64,000 nt of DNA from Arenimonas caeni (GCF_003024235.1 NZ_KZ679084.1:248001-312000); one strand, 5' to 3'; positions 8,132-17,333 are shown, numbered from the stretch's first letter. The notes: generated by a model from the letters alone, not told the origin. Numbers and translations are program-made.

Positions 8132-9339
8132 GCGCGCCCCCGCGACAGCACCGGCACCTGCCCGCGGAAACCCATCGCACCGCTGGCCAGCGGCGCCGCC
8201 AGGCCCGGCAGGTGGCCCAGCGCCAGCAGGCCCAGCGAGCGGGCCACGTGCATCGGGAAGGAATCGTTGGCGGTGGCGCGCGCCAGGCCGTCGCTGAAGG
8301 CCAGGGTGCGCTCGCGGTCCTCGCGGCGCGCCGCGGCGTAGTCGGCCAGGCGCGCGGCCTCGCCCGGGTCGCCGCCGTCCAGGCGCTGCGCCAGCGCCAG
8401 CGCGTCGCGCAGGCCGAGGTTGAAGCCCTGGGCGCCGACCGGATGGATCGACTGCGCGGCATTGCCCACCAGCACCGCGCGCGGCGCCACCAGGCGGTCG
8501 GCCACCACGCGCGCGATCGGATAGGCGCTGCGCCGGCCCACCCGGCGCACCCGCCCGGCCCGCCAGCCGAAGCGCTGCTGGAAGTAGTCGGCGTAGGCGG
8601 CATCGTCCATCGCCAGCACCGCGTCGGCATGCCCGTGCGCCACGCCGCAGATCGCGCCGTAATGGCCACCGGCCATCGGCAGCAGCGCCACCGGGCCCTC
8701 GTCGGTGAAGCGTTCGAAGGCCGTGCCGTCGGGCGCGCGTTCGGTGGCCAGGCTGCAGACCACCAGCACCTGTCCGTAATCGTGTTCGACGGCGCCGATG
8801 CCCAGCGCCGTGCGCGCCAGCGAGCGGCTGCCGTCGGCGGCCACCAGCAGGCGCGTGCGCAGCTCGCGCTCGCCGTCTTCGCCGCGGATGCGCACGCGCG
8901 GGCCGTCCGGGTCGGGCATCACCGCCACCACCGTGGCCGGGCGGTGCCGCGCCAGCCCGGCCACGTCGGCCAGGCGCGATTCGAGGGCCTGGCCCAGCTC
9001 ACGCGCCAGCACCACCCCGCCGAAGGCCGGGTGGCCAAGCTCGGCGGCATCCAGCCGCACGCTGCCGAAGTCGCCGGCGCGGCTGACGTGGATGCGCCGG
9101 ATCGGCGCCGGCGGCGTGGCCAGCCGCGGCAGCACGTCCAGTGCCGCGAGCGCGTTGAGGCTGGCCGCGGCCAGCGCGAGCTTGCGCTCGTCGAAGCCGG
9201 GGGCACCGGCCTGGGGCGGGCTGGCCTCGACCTGGCCGACGCGCCAGCCGCGGCCGTCGAGCGCGCAGGCCAGCGCGCTGCCGACCAGGCCGCCGCCGAG
9301 GATGAGGATGTCGTGGTCGAAGCCGTTCGTTGCGTGCAT
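8128..9339 (-). CDS. ubiH: 2-octaprenyl-6-methoxyphenol hydroxylase UbiH
   Basis: A 403-residue FAD monooxygenase of ubiquinone synthesis. The Rossmann motif is ILGGGLVGSA (residues 13-22). Near the C-terminus it has GNAAQSIHPVGAQGFNLGL instead of the GDAAH form of its neighbour; GNAAQ is the version I recall in E. coli UbiH, which supports this assignment. The ATG at 9339 has no clear Shine-Dalgarno but a TATCAT box exactly 6 nt upstream. It is first in a two-gene unit with the ubiI-like gene. Confidence 0.87.
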   Translation of the reverse strand: MHATNGFDHDILILGGGLVGSALACALDGRGWRVGQVEASPPQAGAPGFDERKLALAAASLNALAALDVLPRLATPPAPIRRIHVSRAGDFGSVRLDAAELGHPAFGGVVLARELGQALESRLADVAGLARHRPATVVAVMPDPDGPRVRIRGEDGERELRTRLLVAADGSRSLARTALGIGAVEHDYGQVLVVCSLATERAPDGTAFERFTDEGPVALLPMAGGHYGAICGVAHGHADAVLAMDDAAYADYFQQRFGWRAGRVRRVGRRSAYPIARVVADRLVAPRAVLVGNAAQSIHPVGAQGFNLGLRDALALAQRLDGGDPGEAARLADYAAARREDRERTLAFSDGLARATANDSFPMHVARSLGLLALGHLPGLAAPLASGAMGFRGQVPVLSRGRA

Positions 9340-9345
9340 GTGCCG

Positions 9346-9351
9346 ATGATA
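9346..9351 (-). promoter_or_regulatory. TATCAT box 6 nt before the ubiH ATG
   Basis: On the minus strand TATCAT is followed by exactly 6 nt and then the ubiH start codon. A -10 element at this distance would place the transcription start at or next to the ATG, giving a leaderless mRNA. The same geometry recurs before rsmA, apaG, nudE and yqgE in this window. Confidence 0.5.
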
Positions 9352-9435
9352 CGCCCCCGCCCAAGAGCCCGGCCGCAGCGACCCGCCGGTTCCGCTAAAC
9401 TGCCGGCCAGCCCGACCGCTTCCCGGAACCCGCCC

Positions 9436-10020
9436 ATGACTTCGACGCAGTACCCGCGCCCGGCCATCTTCGCCGCCCTCGCCCTGCTGATGGCCGCCAC
9501 CCGCCTGAACCACTTCGGCGCGGTGCCCGACGCCTCCTGGGCCGTGTTCCTGCTGGCCGGCTTCTACCTGGCCGGCAGCCTGCGCTGGGCCTTCCCGGCG
9601 CTGATGGCGCTGGCCGTGGCCGTGGACTACGTGGTCATCACCGGCACCGGCGCCAGCTTCTTCAGCCACTACTGCATGTCGCCGGGCTACTGGGCGCTGC
9701 TGCCGGCGCACTTCGCGCTGTGGATGGCGGGCGCCGGCCTGCGCCGCTTCGGCGAAGGCAAGCCGCTGCGCCAGCTCGCCGGCCTGGCGCCGGCCGTGCT
9801 GCTGGGCGTGGCCGTCTGCCACTTCTTCGCCCAGGGCGGTTTCTACTGGCTGAGCGACGTGGTCGCCGCCCCCACCGTCGCCGGCTGGGCCAGGAATTAC
9901 GCCGACTGGTTCCCCGCCTACCTGGGCACCACCGCCCTGTACGCGGGCCTGGCCGCCGCGGTGCACGCCGCCGCCCTGGCCCTGGGCCAGCTTGCGACCA
10001 CCCGCCGCGCCATGCGCTGA
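9436..10020 (+). CDS. Multi-spanning membrane protein, DUF6580-like, possibly a transporter S-component
   Basis: A 194-residue hydrophobic protein with about five membrane segments. The N-terminal half, with Arg-Leu-Asn-His-Phe followed by a membrane segment ending in VDYVV, recalls the DUF6580 family, which resembles substrate-binding S-components of ECF vitamin transporters. It precedes a cobalamin adenosyltransferase by 7 bp and is likely co-transcribed, so a role in cobalamin or cobinamide uptake is plausible but unproven. The upstream region is too short for a cobalamin riboswitch, and none was seen. The family call is from memory. Confidence 0.65.
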   Translation: MTSTQYPRPAIFAALALLMAATRLNHFGAVPDASWAVFLLAGFYLAGSLRWAFPALMALAVAVDYVVITGTGASFFSHYCMSPGYWALLPAHFALWMAGAGLRRFGEGKPLRQLAGLAPAVLLGVAVCHFFAQGGFYWLSDVVAAPTVAGWARNYADWFPAYLGTTALYAGLAAAVHAAALALGQLATTRRAMR

Positions 10021-10027
10021 GGTCGGC

Positions 10028-10582
10028 ATGGGCAACCGGCTCTCGAAGATCTACACCCGCACCGGCGACGACGGCACCACCGGCCTGGGCGACGGCAGCC
10101 GCGTGGCCAAGGACTCGGCCCGCGTCACCGCCTACGGCACCGTCGACGAAGCCAACTGCGCCATCGGCCTGGTGCTGGCCTGCGAGCTCCCCGACGACGT
10201 GCGCCATCTGCTGGTGGCCGTGCAGCACCAGTTGTTCGACCTCGGCGGCGAGCTGTGCATCCCCGGCCACGCCGCCATCCACGACGCCGACATCCAGCGG
10301 CTCGAGGACCAGCTCGACGCCTTCAACGCCGACCTGCCGCCGCTCAAGGACTTCATCCTGCCGGGCGGCGGGATGGCCGCGGCGCACTGCCACCTGGCGC
10401 GCACCATCTGCCGCCGCGCCGAGCGCGAGACGGTGACGCTCTCGCACCACGACGCCGTGCGGCCGCAGGCCATCCGCTACCTCAACCGCCTTTCCGACCT
10501 GTTGTTCGTGCTCTCGCGCGTGCTCGCGCGCGCCAGCGGCCACGGCGAGGTCATCTGGAACCACGAGCGCCGCAAGGCCTGA
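10028..10582 (+). CDS. Cob(I)yrinic acid a,c-diamide / cob(I)alamin adenosyltransferase, PduO type
   Basis: A 184-residue ATP:corrinoid adenosyltransferase of the PduO trimer family, which makes adenosylcobalamin in the cytoplasm. The ATP-binding N-terminus IYTRTGDDGTTGLGDG (residues 8-23) and the C-terminal RYLNRLSDLLFVLSR helix containing the conserved Arg and Asp are present. The length fits the family. The ATG lies 7 bp after the membrane-protein gene and the next gene starts 2 bp after the stop, so the three are one transcription unit. Confidence 0.93.
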   Translation: MGNRLSKIYTRTGDDGTTGLGDGSRVAKDSARVTAYGTVDEANCAIGLVLACELPDDVRHLLVAVQHQLFDLGGELCIPGHAAIHDADIQRLEDQLDAFNADLPPLKDFILPGGGMAAAHCHLARTICRRAERETVTLSHHDAVRPQAIRYLNRLSDLLFVLSRVLARASGHGEVIWNHERRKA

Positions 10583-10584
10583 GC

Positions 10585-11502
10585 GTGCTGCTCTACACGC
10601 ACCCGGCCTGCCTCGAGCACGACCCCGGCCCGGGGCACCCCGAGTGCCCGGCCAGGCTGGAAGCCGTGCTGCACGCGGTCCGCACCGCGTTCCCCGGGCT
10701 GCCGTGGCGGCAGGCCCCGGAAGCCACCCGCGACATGCTGCTGCGCGTGCACACCCGCGAGCTGGTGGCCTCGGTGCTCGACGTGCCCACCGAGGGCCTG
10801 CGCCGGCTCGACGAAGACACCCTGGTGTCGCCCGGTTCGGCCGCCGCCGCGCTGCGTGCCGCCGGTGCCGCCGTGGCCGCCGTGGATGCGGTGATGGCCG
10901 GCGAGGCGCGACAGGCCTTCTGCGCCGTGCGCCCGCCGGGCCACCATGCCGCGGCGGGCATCGCCATGGGCTTTTGCCTGTTCAATTCCGTGGCGGTGGC
11001 CGCGGCGCACGCGGTGCATGAGCACGGCCTGCACCGGGTGGCCATCGCCGACTTCGACGTGCACCACGGCAACGGCAGCCAGGCCATCTTCAGCGCCGAC
11101 CCGCGGGTGATGTACGTCAGCTCGCACCAGGCGGCGCTGTACCCGCACACCGGCGAACCCGGGGAACGCGGCGTCGGCAACCTGGCCAACGCCACGCTGC
11201 CGGCCGGCACCGAAGGCCAGGGCTTCCGGGCGGCCTGGCGCGAACGGCTGCTGCCCGAACTCGAGGCCTTCCGCCCGCAGCTGCTGCTGGTTTCGGCCGG
11301 CTTCGACGGCCACCGGCTCGACCCGCTGGCCGACCTGTCGCTCGAACCCGAGGACTTCCAGTGGCTGTCGGGCGAACTGGCGTCGCTGGCCGGCCGCCAT
11401 GCCGGGGGCCGGCTGGTGTCGCTGCTCGAGGGCGGCTACAGCCTGGCCGCGCTGCGCGCCTGTTCGGTCGCCCACCTGCAGGGCCTGCTCGACGCCGCCT
11501 GA
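10585..11502 (+). CDS. Histone-deacetylase-family hydrolase (acetylpolyamine/acetoin-utilisation type)
   Basis: A 305-residue zinc hydrolase of the class II deacetylase superfamily. The paired catalytic His120-His121 lie in VRPPGHHAA. Zinc ligands are Asp158 and His160 in ADFDVHHGNG and Asp241 in SAGFDGH. The loop EGGYS near residue 286 follows the family pattern with its catalytic Tyr. The GTG start sits 2 bp after the adenosyltransferase stop. Bacterial members act on acetylated polyamines or proteins; the substrate here is not determinable. Confidence 0.9.
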   Translation: MLLYTHPACLEHDPGPGHPECPARLEAVLHAVRTAFPGLPWRQAPEATRDMLLRVHTRELVASVLDVPTEGLRRLDEDTLVSPGSAAAALRAAGAAVAAVDAVMAGEARQAFCAVRPPGHHAAAGIAMGFCLFNSVAVAAAHAVHEHGLHRVAIADFDVHHGNGSQAIFSADPRVMYVSSHQAALYPHTGEPGERGVGNLANATLPAGTEGQGFRAAWRERLLPELEAFRPQLLLVSAGFDGHRLDPLADLSLEPEDFQWLSGELASLAGRHAGGRLVSLLEGGYSLAALRACSVAHLQGLLDAA

Positions 11503-11573
11503 ATCCCGGTCCGGCGTGTTGCCCCGCCACCGCGCATGGGCGAAGCTATCGCGTCTTTTCCCCGGAATTCCCC

Positions 11574-13808
11574 GTGCGCCGCCCAGCCCTTCGCCTGCTC
11601 CCGCTTTGCCTGGCCATGGCCTGCGCCGCCCGCGCCCAGGAACCCGCCTCCGCCGGGATCCCCGCCGAATGGGCGCTCTGCCCGGACACCTCGACGCTGC
11701 CGATGTATCGCCCGGCCGCGGATGCCGCCGGCAAGGCCGGTGACCGCGCCGGCCAGCCCACCGACGTGAGCGCGCTGGCCCTGGACGTCAGCGGCGAGCA
11801 GACCACGGTGCTCACCGGCGAGGTCGAGCTGCAGCAGAGCGACCGCTGGCTGGGCACCGACAAGCTGACCTACGAACACGGCAGCGAGCGCTTCCACACC
11901 GAGGGTCCCGTGCGTTACCAGGACCGCTCGATGCGCCTGGGCGCGGGCCGCGCCCAGGGCGACCTGGCCCGCGACGTGGTCCGGCTGGAGGACGTGCAGT
12001 ACCAGTTCAATGCCCAGGCCGGCAACGGCCATGCCGACGTGGTCGAACTGCGCGGCGATCAGGGCACGCTCACCGGCGGCAGCTACTCGACCTGCCCGCC
12101 GGCGCAGCGCCAGTGGGAATTCAGCGCCTCGCGCATCGACGTCGACCAGGAAAGCGGCACGGGCACCGCCCGCAACGCCACCCTGCGCGTGGGCGGCGTG
12201 CCGGTGCTGTGGCTGCCCTGGGTGAGCTTCCCCACCGACGACCGCCGCCGCAGCGGCCTGCTCAGCCCCACCATCGGCCACGACGACCGCAACGGCTTCG
12301 AGTACGAGCAGCCGGTCTACCTCAACCTCGCCCCGAACTACGACGCCACGCTCAAGCCGCGCTGGCTGTCCGACCGCGGCCTGATGCTGGGCGCCGAGTT
12401 CCGCTACCTGGGCGGCACGGACGCCCGCGGCACGCTCGAGGGCACCTGGCTGCCCGGCGACGACCTGGCCGGCATCGACCGCGGCCTCGTGCGCTGGCGC
12501 CATTCCGACCGGCTCTCGGCGAACTGGTCCTTCCGCGCCGATCTCAACCACGTCAGCGACGACTTCTACTTCAGCGACTTCGGCGGCTCGCTGCGCGACA
12601 CCACCATCACCCAGCTGCGCAGCACGATGGGCCTGTACGGCCGCGGCGAATCCTGGGAAGCCGAGCTGCTCGCCGAGCGCTGGCAGGTGGCCAGCCCGAT
12701 CGCCAGCGAGCTGCAGCTGCCCTACCGGCGCCTGCCGTCGGCCCGCCTGCGCTGGCAGCGGCCGTTCGCCGAGTGGCTCGAGCTGGGCCTGGATGCCGAG
12801 GCCGTGCGCTTCGACGACGAGCTGCGCGGCGGCGGCAACCGCATCGACCTGCAGCCGTACCTGGAGATGCCCTTCGGCGGCGCCGCCTGGTTCGCCACGC
12901 CGCGCCTGTCCTGGCGCTACACCGCCTACTCGATCGACCAGAGCCTGGTGCCGCCGGGCGGCGACGACAGCCCGGTCCGCAGCCTGCCGGTGATGAGCCT
13001 GGACATGGGCGCCTTCTTCGACCGCAGCTTCGAATGGGGCGGCAAGGGCCTGGTGCAGACGCTCGAGCCGCGCCTGTACTACCTCTACTCGCCCTACCGC
13101 GACCAGGACGAGCTGCCGCTATTCGACACCCAGCCGCTGACCTTCTCCTGGCCGGGCCTGTTCCGCAGCAACCGCTTCGCCGGCGGCGACCGCCAGGGTG
13201 ATGCCAACCAGGTCACCGCGGCGCTCACCACCCGGGTGCTCTCGGCCGACGACGGCCGCGAACTGCTCAGCCTGGGCCTGGGCCGCATCCATTATTTCGA
13301 GGCGCCGCGGGTGACCGTGCCCGGCGCGGGGGCGCTGTCGGACGACGGCTCGGCCTGGGTGGCCGAGGCCAGCTGGTCGGCCAGCGACCGCTTCAGCCTG
13401 GGCGTGGCCCACCAGTGGGACCCGGACGCCGTGCGCACCCAGCTGTCGGCCGTGCGCGGCCAGTGGCGGTTCGGCGACCGCGGCCTGGTCAACGCCGCCT
13501 ACCGCTACCGCACCGACCTGCTCGAACAGGCCGACCTGTCCTTCGTGCTGCCGGTGGGCGGGAACTGGACCCTGCTGGGCCGCTGGAACTACTCCCTGCT
13601 CGACCGCCGCAGCCTCGAGGCCATGGGCGGCGTGGAGTGGAAGAGCTGCTGCGTGGCCGTGCGGGTCCTGGGCCGGCGCTACCTGCGCGAATTCAGCGAC
13701 GAGCAGAGCACGGGCATCTACCTTGAGATCGAACTCAACGGCGTCGGCAGCTTCGGCCGCAACACGGAGCGGCTGCTCGATGATGCTATTCTTGACTATT
13801 CGCGCTGA
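11574..13808 (+). CDS. lptD: LPS-assembly protein LptD
   Basis: A 744-residue outer-membrane beta-barrel that inserts lipopolysaccharide into the outer leaflet with LptE. A signal peptide ends near residue 21 (ARA-QEP), followed by the OstA-type beta-jellyroll (about 50-190) and the barrel. Four cysteines at 36, 174, 692 and 693 match the spacing of the E. coli cysteines that form the two long-range disulfides. The GTG at 11574 directly precedes the basic signal-peptide start, so it is chosen over upstream codons. surA follows 27 bp later, as in many proteobacteria. Confidence 0.95.
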   Translation: MRRPALRLLPLCLAMACAARAQEPASAGIPAEWALCPDTSTLPMYRPAADAAGKAGDRAGQPTDVSALALDVSGEQTTVLTGEVELQQSDRWLGTDKLTYEHGSERFHTEGPVRYQDRSMRLGAGRAQGDLARDVVRLEDVQYQFNAQAGNGHADVVELRGDQGTLTGGSYSTCPPAQRQWEFSASRIDVDQESGTGTARNATLRVGGVPVLWLPWVSFPTDDRRRSGLLSPTIGHDDRNGFEYEQPVYLNLAPNYDATLKPRWLSDRGLMLGAEFRYLGGTDARGTLEGTWLPGDDLAGIDRGLVRWRHSDRLSANWSFRADLNHVSDDFYFSDFGGSLRDTTITQLRSTMGLYGRGESWEAELLAERWQVASPIASELQLPYRRLPSARLRWQRPFAEWLELGLDAEAVRFDDELRGGGNRIDLQPYLEMPFGGAAWFATPRLSWRYTAYSIDQSLVPPGGDDSPVRSLPVMSLDMGAFFDRSFEWGGKGLVQTLEPRLYYLYSPYRDQDELPLFDTQPLTFSWPGLFRSNRFAGGDRQGDANQVTAALTTRVLSADDGRELLSLGLGRIHYFEAPRVTVPGAGALSDDGSAWVAEASWSASDRFSLGVAHQWDPDAVRTQLSAVRGQWRFGDRGLVNAAYRYRTDLLEQADLSFVLPVGGNWTLLGRWNYSLLDRRSLEAMGGVEWKSCCVAVRVLGRRYLREFSDEQSTGIYLEIELNGVGSFGRNTERLLDDAILDYSR

Positions 13809-13835
13809 GACCCCGGCGCCGGAGCCACGCAACGC

Positions 13836-15137
13836 ATGAAAACCGCCTTCACCCCCGTCCTGGCCGCCCTGCTGGCCGTCTCCTCCGCCCTGCTGCCGGC
13901 CCCGGCCGCGGCCCAGGGCACCACGACCGTGGACGGCATCGTCGCCGTGGTGGACGAGGACGTGATCCTGCGCAGCGAACTCGGGCGCGCCGTGGCGAAC
14001 ATCGAGGCCCAGTACGCCAGCCAGCCCGGCCAGCTGCCGCCGCGGCCGGTGCTCGAGCGCCAGGTGCTCGACCGCCTCGTGCTCGACCGCCTGCAGCTCA
14101 ACCGCGCCCGCGGCTCGGGCGTGCGCATCAGCGACGGCGAGCTCGCCCAGGCCATCGAATCGGTGGCCTCGCGCAACCGCATGACCGGCGACCAGCTGCG
14201 CCAGCGCCTTGCCGCCGACGGCATCAGCTACGAAGAGTTCCGCACCGGCCTGCGCGAGGAAATGATGATCGAGCGCATGCGCCAGCGTTACGTGCAGAGC
14301 CGCGTGCAGGTCAGCGAGGCCGAGGTCGACCAGCTGCTGGCCGTGCGCGAGATCGGTGGCCCGGAAGTGCGCCTGGCCAACATCATCGTGGCCCTGCCCG
14401 ACGGCGCCACGCCGGACGAGGTGGCCGCCGCCAACAAGAAGGCCGGCGACATCAAGAGCCTGATCGAGCGCGGCGAGATCGACTTCGCCGCCGCGGCCAT
14501 CCGCTATTCCGACGCGCAGAACGCGCTCGAGGGCGGCGAGATCGGCTGGCGCCAGCTCGACGCCATCCCGCCGGCGCTGGTGGGCCTGATCCAGCAGCTG
14601 CAGCCGGGCCAGGTCAGCGAGCCGGTGCGTGGCCCGGGCGGCTTCCAGCTGATCCAGCTGGTCGAAACCCGCGCGCAGTCCGTGCAGACCATCACCGAGT
14701 ACAACGCCCTGGGCATCCTGGTGCGCACCACGCCCACCGTCACCTCCGAGGCCGCCCGCGCCAAGATCGAAGAACTGCGCGCGCGCATCGTCGCCGGCGA
14801 AGACTTCGGCGCCCTGGCCCGCGAGCACTCCGACGACACCCTGAGCCGCGGCGACGGCGGCGACATGGGCTGGTTCCAGGTCAATGCCTGGGGCACGGCG
14901 GTCGGCAACCAGCTGATGCAGCTGCAGGACGGCCAGCTGTCCGAGGCCTTCCAGACCGACGTGGGCTGGCACCTGATCCGTCGCCTTGGCTCCCGCCAGC
15001 AGGACGTGACCGAGCAGAACCGGCGCAACCAGGCCCGCGAGATCATCGCCCAGCGCAAGTCCGAGGAAGAGTACGAACGCTTCCTGCGCCAGCTGCGCTC
15101 GGAAGCCTACGTCGAGAGCCGCCTGCCGGCGCCCTGA
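13836..15137 (+). CDS. surA: Periplasmic chaperone and peptidyl-prolyl isomerase SurA
   Basis: A 433-residue periplasmic chaperone for outer-membrane proteins, including LptD encoded just upstream. It has a signal peptide ending near residue 27 (AAA-QGT), the SurA N-terminal chaperone domain (about 30-165), two parvulin domains (about 174-276 and 285-390) and a C-terminal helix. pdxA follows 4 bp after the stop. The lptD-surA-pdxA-rsmA-apaGH order is the classical gammaproteobacterial arrangement. Confidence 0.95.
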   Translation: MKTAFTPVLAALLAVSSALLPAPAAAQGTTTVDGIVAVVDEDVILRSELGRAVANIEAQYASQPGQLPPRPVLERQVLDRLVLDRLQLNRARGSGVRISDGELAQAIESVASRNRMTGDQLRQRLAADGISYEEFRTGLREEMMIERMRQRYVQSRVQVSEAEVDQLLAVREIGGPEVRLANIIVALPDGATPDEVAAANKKAGDIKSLIERGEIDFAAAAIRYSDAQNALEGGEIGWRQLDAIPPALVGLIQQLQPGQVSEPVRGPGGFQLIQLVETRAQSVQTITEYNALGILVRTTPTVTSEAARAKIEELRARIVAGEDFGALAREHSDDTLSRGDGGDMGWFQVNAWGTAVGNQLMQLQDGQLSEAFQTDVGWHLIRRLGSRQQDVTEQNRRNQAREIIAQRKSEEEYERFLRQLRSEAYVESRLPAP

Positions 15138-15141
15138 ACCG

Positions 15142-16125
15142 ATGACGACCCCGGCCCGCCCGCGACTGGCCCTGGTCCCGGGTGAGCCGGCCGGCGTCGG
15201 ACCCGAACTCTGCGTCAGGCTGGCCCAGCAGGCGCATGCCGCCGAGCTGCTGGCCTACGCCGACCCCGACACCCTGCAGGCCGCCGCGCGCGCGCTCGGC
15301 CTGCCGCTGAGGCTGCGCGAACCCGGCCAGCCCTGCGGCCCGGGCGAACTGGCGATCCGGCCGGTGCCCCAGGCCCGCCCCGTCCGTTTCGGAGAGCCGG
15401 ACCCGGCCAATGCCGCCGCCGTCATCGAAGCGCTCACGCTCGGCGCCGCGGCCTGCCTGCACGGCGAATGCCAGGGCCTGGTGACCGGCCCGGTGCACAA
15501 GGCCAGCATCAATGCCGGCGGCATCCCCTATTCCGGCACCACCGAGCTGCTGGCCGCCCAGGCCGGCGCCGACGTGGTGATGATGCTGGCCAACCCGAGC
15601 CTGCGCGTGGCCCTGGCCACCACCCACCTGCCGCTGCGCGAGGTGCCCGATGCGATCACCGCCGCCGGGCTCGAACGCGTGCTGCGGGTGCTGCACGCGG
15701 CGCTGGTGCGCGACTTCGGCCTGGCCACGCCGCGCATCGCCGTGCTCGGCCTGAATCCGCACGCCGGCGAGGGCGGCCACCTGGGCCGCGAGGAAATCGA
15801 GGTCATCACGCCCTGCCTCGAGCGCCTGCGCGCCGAAGGCCTGCGGCTCGAGGGCCCGCTGCCGGCCGACACCGCCTTCCTGCCGGCGAAGCTGGCCGGT
15901 TTCGACGCCGTGCTGGCCATGTACCACGACCAGGGCCTGCCGGTGCTCAAGCACGCCGGCTTCGAGCAGGCGGTGAACATCACCCTCGGCCTGCCCTACC
16001 CGCGCGTGGCGGTCGACCACGGCACCGCGCTGGACCTGGCGGGCAGCGGCCGCGCCGATCCCTCGAGCCTGCTCGCCGCGGTGGACCTGTGCAGCCGGCT
16101 GGCGGCGCGTAGACTGCCGGCATGA
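15142..16125 (+). CDS. pdxA: 4-hydroxythreonine-4-phosphate dehydrogenase PdxA
   Basis: A 327-residue cytoplasmic enzyme of the DXP-dependent pyridoxal phosphate pathway that oxidises 4-phosphohydroxy-threonine. The motifs GEPAGVGPEL (residues 14-23), TGPVHKASIN (115-124), NPHAGEGGHLG and MYHDQGLPVLKH carry the expected substrate and metal ligands. The last codons overlap the rsmA start (ATGA), and the tail also contains a TAGACT box that may start a separate rsmA transcript. Confidence 0.95.
   Translation: MTTPARPRLALVPGEPAGVGPELCVRLAQQAHAAELLAYADPDTLQAAARALGLPLRLREPGQPCGPGELAIRPVPQARPVRFGEPDPANAAAVIEALTLGAAACLHGECQGLVTGPVHKASINAGGIPYSGTTELLAAQAGADVVMMLANPSLRVALATTHLPLREVPDAITAAGLERVLRVLHAALVRDFGLATPRIAVLGLNPHAGEGGHLGREEIEVITPCLERLRAEGLRLEGPLPADTAFLPAKLAGFDAVLAMYHDQGLPVLKHAGFEQAVNITLGLPYPRVAVDHGTALDLAGSGRADPSSLLAAVDLCSRLAARRLPA
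16110..16115 (+). promoter_or_regulatory. TAGACT box 6 nt before the rsmA ATG
   Basis: TAGACT inside the end of pdxA is followed by exactly 6 nt and the rsmA ATG. It matches the TANNNT -10 arrangement of leaderless promoters and could give rsmA its own transcript in addition to read-through from pdxA. Confidence 0.5.
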
Positions 16126-16946
16126 GCGCGTTCAAGGCACCACCCAAGAAAAACCTGGGCCAGCACTTCCTGGTCGACCGCCGCTACATCGACATGATCG
16201 TGCTGGCGGTGGACCCCAAGCCCGGCGACCGGCTGGTGGAGATCGGCCCCGGCCAGGGCGCCATCACCCTGCCGCTGCTGCGCCGGCACGGCGAACTGAC
16301 GGTGATCGAGTTCGACCGCGACCTGATCACGCCGCTGATGGAATCGAGCGAGGGCGTCGGCCGCCTGACGGTGATCCACAAGGACGTGCTGCAGGTCGAC
16401 TTCAGCAAGCTGGCGGCCGACGACGGGCACGAAACGAGCCGGATCCGCCTGGTCGGCAACCTGCCCTACAACATTTCCTCGCCCATCCTCTTCCACGCGC
16501 TCGACCACGCTGCCGCGGTGCAGGACATGACCTTCATGCTGCAGAAGGAAGTGGTCGACCGCATGGCCGCCGGCCCGGGCAGCAAGGTCTACGGCCGCCT
16601 GGGCGTGATGCTGCAGGCCTACTGCCGCGTCGAGGCGCTGTTCGACGTGCCGCCGGGGGCGTTCAGGCCGCCGCCGAAGGTCGATTCGGCCGTGGTGCGC
16701 CTGATGCCGCTGCCGGCCGACGCCATCGGCATCGTCGACCACGCGCTGTTCGCGCGTGTGGTGCGCGACGCCTTCGGCCAGCGCCGCAAGACGCTGCGCA
16801 ACGCGCTGCAGCAGGTTTGCAGCGGCGAGGACATCGCCGAAGCGGGCCTGCTCCCCGAGGCCCGCGCCGAGCAGGTGGAGGTGGCCGATTTCAAGCGCCT
16901 GGCCAACCATCTCGCCGCGCTGCCCCCGGGCCGCCGTCCTGCGTAG
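16122..16946 (+). CDS. rsmA: 16S rRNA (adenine1518/1519-N6)-dimethyltransferase RsmA (KsgA)
   Basis: A 274-residue SAM-dependent methyltransferase that dimethylates two adjacent adenines in helix 45 of 16S rRNA. KNLGQHFLVD (residues 10-19), the SAM motif VEIGPGQGAIT (39-49) and catalytic motif IV NLPYN (113-117) are intact. Its start overlaps pdxA. The TAG stop codon is itself the beginning of the TAGAAT box that precedes apaG. Confidence 0.95.
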   Translation: MSAFKAPPKKNLGQHFLVDRRYIDMIVLAVDPKPGDRLVEIGPGQGAITLPLLRRHGELTVIEFDRDLITPLMESSEGVGRLTVIHKDVLQVDFSKLAADDGHETSRIRLVGNLPYNISSPILFHALDHAAAVQDMTFMLQKEVVDRMAAGPGSKVYGRLGVMLQAYCRVEALFDVPPGAFRPPPKVDSAVVRLMPLPADAIGIVDHALFARVVRDAFGQRRKTLRNALQQVCSGEDIAEAGLLPEARAEQVEVADFKRLANHLAALPPGRRPA

Positions 16947-16949
16947 AAT
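16944..16949 (+). promoter_or_regulatory. TAGAAT box 6 nt before the apaG ATG
   Basis: TAGAAT, formed partly by the rsmA stop codon, is followed by exactly 6 nt and the apaG ATG. This is the same leaderless-type spacing seen before rsmA, ubiH, nudE and yqgE. Confidence 0.5.
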
Positions 16950-16955
16950 GGCGGC

Positions 16956-17333
16956 ATGGACACGCCGCAGCACGCCATCCAGGTCGTCGCCACCCGATTC
17001 CTCGAAGACCAGTCGATTCCCGAGGACGACCGCTACGTCTTCGCCTACACCATCCGCATCGAGAACGCCGGCGACGTGCCCGCGCGCCTGATCAGCCGCC
17101 ACTGGCTGATCACCGACGCCAACGGCAAGGTGCAGGAAGTGCGCGGCGAAGGCGTGGTCGGCGAACAGCCCTGGCTGCGCCCGGGCGAAAGCTTCGAATA
17201 CACCTCCGGCGCCGTGCTCGAGACGCCGCTGGGCACGATGCAGGGCAGCTACCAGATGCTGGCCGACGACGGCACCCGCTTCGACGCCGAGATCGCGCCC
17301 TTCACGCTGTCGATCCCCAGGACCCTGCACTGA
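16956..17333 (+). CDS. apaG: ApaG domain protein
   Basis: A 125-residue single-domain ApaG protein with an immunoglobulin-like beta-sandwich fold. The family signature region [13 protein letters not shown] (about residues 28-40) and the [13 protein letters not shown] stretch (46-58) are present. Its exact biochemical role in bacteria is unsettled; it is almost always linked to rsmA and apaH, as here. The stop overlaps the apaH start as TGATG. Confidence 0.94.
   Translation: MDTPQHAIQVVATRFLEDQSIPEDDRYVFAYTIRIENAGDVPARLISRHWLITDANGKVQEVRGEGVVGEQPWLRPGESFEYTSGAVLETPLGTMQGSYQMLADDGTRFDAEIAPFTLSIPRTLH

Noticed and set aside
9340-9435. Cobalamin riboswitch before the membrane protein/adenosyltransferase genes
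   Set aside because: The 96-bp gap is too short and lacks a B12-box-like sequence.
6953-10035. Long plus-strand open frame 8035-10020 and minus-strand frame 8128-10035 as single large proteins
   Set aside because: Each is a real gene (the membrane protein from 9436, UbiH from 9339) extended through non-coding frame because stops are rare; conserved N-termini fix the shorter starts.
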